This document shows, in pieces, positions 43,720 through 45,290 of a DNA stretch of 45,290 nucleotides (the stretch's first letter is position 1; each line of letters begins with the position of its first letter). The notes beneath the pieces are model-generated. The model was not told the DNA's origin and searched no databases. It was given only the letters and a program-made list of their open reading frames with translations. Origin of the DNA: Verrucomicrobiota bacterium (GTDB lineage Bacteria > Pseudomonadota > Gammaproteobacteria > Nevskiales > Nevskiaceae). The stretch covers positions 1 through 45,290 of the forward strand of contig CAJCJI010000193.1 of assembly GCA_903970595.1 (NCBI GenBank), given 5' to 3'. The position numbers and the translations under genes were made by a program.

Positions 43720-44802
43720 TCAGTTCGCCTCGCCCGCTTCCGCCAGCAACTCGGCCTGGTGCTCGGCCAGCAGGGGCTGGATCACGCCGTCCAGATCGCC
43801 CTGGATGATGCGGTCGAGCTGGTACAGGGTGAGGTTGATGCGGTGATCGGTGACGCGGCCCTGAGGAAAATTGTAGGTGCGGATGCGCTCGGAGCGATCG
43901 CCGCTGCCGACCAGCTTCTTGCGCGTGGCGGCCATGTCCTTTTCCTGCTTGCTGCGTTCCATGTCGAGCAGGCGGGAGGCCAGCAGGCTCATGGCGCGTG
44001 CGCGGTTCTTGTGCTGCGAGCGCTCGTCCTGGCATTCGACCACCAGGCCGCTGGGCAGATGGGTGATGCGGATCGCCGACTCGGTCTTGTTGACGTGCTG
44101 GCCGCCGGCGCCGCTGGCGCGGTAGGTGTCGATCTTCAGGTCAGCCGGGTTGATCTCCACCGCCTGCGCCGCCTCGATCTCGGGCAGCACGGCGACGGTG
44201 GCGGCGGAGGTATGGATACGCCCCTGCGCCTCGGTGGCCGGCACGCGCTGCACGCGATGCGCGCCGGACTCGAACTTGAGACGCGAATAGGCGCCGAATC
44301 CGGCGATGCGGGCGATGATTTCCTTGTAGCCGCCGTGCTCGCCGGGGCTCTCGGACAGCACCTCGATCTGCCAGCCCAGCGTTTCGGCATAGCGCGAATA
44401 CATGCGGAACAGGTCGCCGGCGAAGATCGCCGCTTCGTCGCCGCCAGTCCCCGCGCGGATTTCCAGGAAAACGTTGCTGCCGTCGAGGGGATCCTTGGGC
44501 ACCAGGAATCCCTGCAAGTCGGACTCCAGCCGGTCGCGGCTGGCCAGGATGTCCGGCAGCTCGGCTTCGGCGATACCCTTGAACTCCGGATCGCCGCGCA
44601 GCTGCTCCAGCCCGTCGATCTCCCGCAGCGCCGACTGGTAGGCGCCGAAGGTTTCGGTGAGGGGGCCGAGCTGGGCGTATTCCTGGGACAGGCGGCGGAA
44701 GCGGTCGCTGTCGCCGGACACCTCGGGAGACGACAACTCGCGGGCGACTTCTTCGCGCCGGGCCGCCATCTGCTCCAGGCGGCGCAGCAGGTTGTCTCTC
44801 AT
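43720..44802 (-). CDS. prfA: Peptide chain release factor 1
   Basis: 360 aa, full length. The codon-reading PAT motif appears in [16 protein letters not shown] and the catalytic GGQ in [22 protein letters not shown]. Domain I is helical at the N-terminus. It ends translation at UAA and UAG. Its start overlaps the hemA stop by four bases (ATGA). Confidence 0.97.
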   Translation of the reverse strand: MRDNLLRRLEQMAARREEVARELSSPEVSGDSDRFRRLSQEYAQLGPLTETFGAYQSALREIDGLEQLRGDPEFKGIAEAELPDILASRDRLESDLQGFLVPKDPLDGSNVFLEIRAGTGGDEAAIFAGDLFRMYSRYAETLGWQIEVLSESPGEHGGYKEIIARIAGFGAYSRLKFESGAHRVQRVPATEAQGRIHTSAATVAVLPEIEAAQAVEINPADLKIDTYRASGAGGQHVNKTESAIRITHLPSGLVVECQDERSQHKNRARAMSLLASRLLDMERSKQEKDMAATRKKLVGSGDRSERIRTYNFPQGRVTDHRINLTLYQLDRIIQGDLDGVIQPLLAEHQAELLAEAGEAN

Positions 44803-45290
44803 TCGTCGGGAAGATCGAACAGCTTGTGGGCGGCGTCGAGCAGCATCGCCTGCTCCACCAGGCCGGCGTTGCGCAGGCGTTCGCTGGGCGCGTGCAGCAG
44901 CTTATTGGCAAGGGTATCGGCGACGAAGGCCATCACCGCTTCCGGCGCCTCGCCGGCGGTCAGCTTGCGCTGTGCCTTGGCCAGCACTTCATCTCGGCTC
45001 GCCCTGGCGCGCATGCGCAGCCGGCGGATGGTGGCGCCGGCGTCGCGGCTTTCCAGCCACTTCTCGAAATCGCGGGCGTAGTCCTCCACCAGCGCCTCGG
45101 CCTGCTTGGCGGCGGCGCCGCGCACCTTGAGGTTTTCGGCGATGACGGCGCGCAGATCGTCGAGCGAATACAGGTAGATGTCTTCGAGCTTGGCGATGGC
45201 CGGGTCGAAGTCGCGCGGCACCGCCAGGTCGATCATCAGCATCGGTTTGCGGCGGCGTCGGCCGATGGCCCCGGCGACCATCTCGCGATT
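44799..45290 (-). CDS. hemA: Glutamyl-tRNA reductase, C-terminal part (partial)
   Basis: The last 163 residues; the gene continues past the window end. [31 protein letters not shown] is the end of the NADPH-binding domain; [17 protein letters not shown] and the following helices form the dimerisation domain. It reduces Glu-tRNA to glutamate-1-semialdehyde, the first step of tetrapyrrole synthesis. First known gene of the hemA-prfA-prmC-moeB operon. Confidence 0.95.
   Translation of the reverse strand, partial: NREMVAGAIGRRRRKPMLMIDLAVPRDFDPAIAKLEDIYLYSLDDLRAVIAENLKVRGAAAKQAEALVEDYARDFEKWLESRDAGATIRRLRMRARASRDEVLAKAQRKLTAGEAPEAVMAFVADTLANKLLHAPSERLRNAGLVEQAMLLDAAHKLFDLPDE

Noticed and set aside
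43640-44035. Upstream extension of the prmC frame into prfA
   Set aside because: Overlaps prfA in another frame and has no family likeness; PrmC length fits the GTG or TTG starts.

Overview
The window looks like chromosome from a GC-rich betaproteobacterium. The basis is gene content and order: hopanoid-associated genes at the left edge, a purM-purN-DUF3108 operon divergent from perM-hda, wrbA-DUF2069, proS next to a small lytic transglycosylase, and hemA-prfA-prmC-moeB. Genus and family cannot be fixed from the sequence alone. No rRNA, tRNA, CRISPR array, transposase or integrase was recognised.

Layout. 1-1343: end of an HpnI-like glycosyltransferase, an HpnL-like membrane protein and a 34-aa lysine-rich protein. 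1520-9435: dinB, two short-chain dehydrogenases, two hotdog thioesterase-like proteins, an exported lactonase-type metallo-beta-lactamase, a MarR-GNAT fusion with a twin palindromic operator, a BON lipoprotein, a small membrane protein, a double CDGSH protein and an internally deleted truncated hemoglobin. 9628-13993: a PBP4-type D-Ala-D-Ala carboxypeptidase, a trans-sulfuration PLP enzyme, a tiny lipoprotein and a Nudix/metallo-beta-lactamase fusion. 14027-19323: purine synthesis (purM, purN), perM-hda and wrbA-DUF2069, with tightly overlapping genes. 19394-27237: a LysM lipoprotein and a tetR-outer membrane factor-adaptor-RND efflux operon. 27383-29746: lytic transglycosylase and proS. 29922-30967: a HigBA-like toxin-antitoxin pair and an orphan ribbon-helix-helix antitoxin.

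30964-38400 is a block of visibly lower GC: two 60-base lines that I counted gave 42% and 57%, against well over 60% for typical flanking lines. It holds an exported ClpP-like (COG3904-type) protein on the plus strand. On the minus strand lies an apparent operon: a TPR/Sel1-like lipoprotein, a 44-aa protein, an Ala/Pro/Gly-rich exported protein, an OmpA-domain protein, a four-TM coiled-coil membrane protein and a Cys-containing exported protein. Together these span inner membrane, periplasm, peptidoglycan and outer membrane. I do not recognise the set as a known system, and it is the best candidate here for something undescribed.

38601-45290 returns to core genome: an APC/KimA-like permease, an outer-membrane beta-barrel with a heptanucleotide tandem repeat beside its stop, a degenerate JAMM-like protein, a MoeB/ThiF E1-like enzyme, prmC, prfA and the end of hemA.
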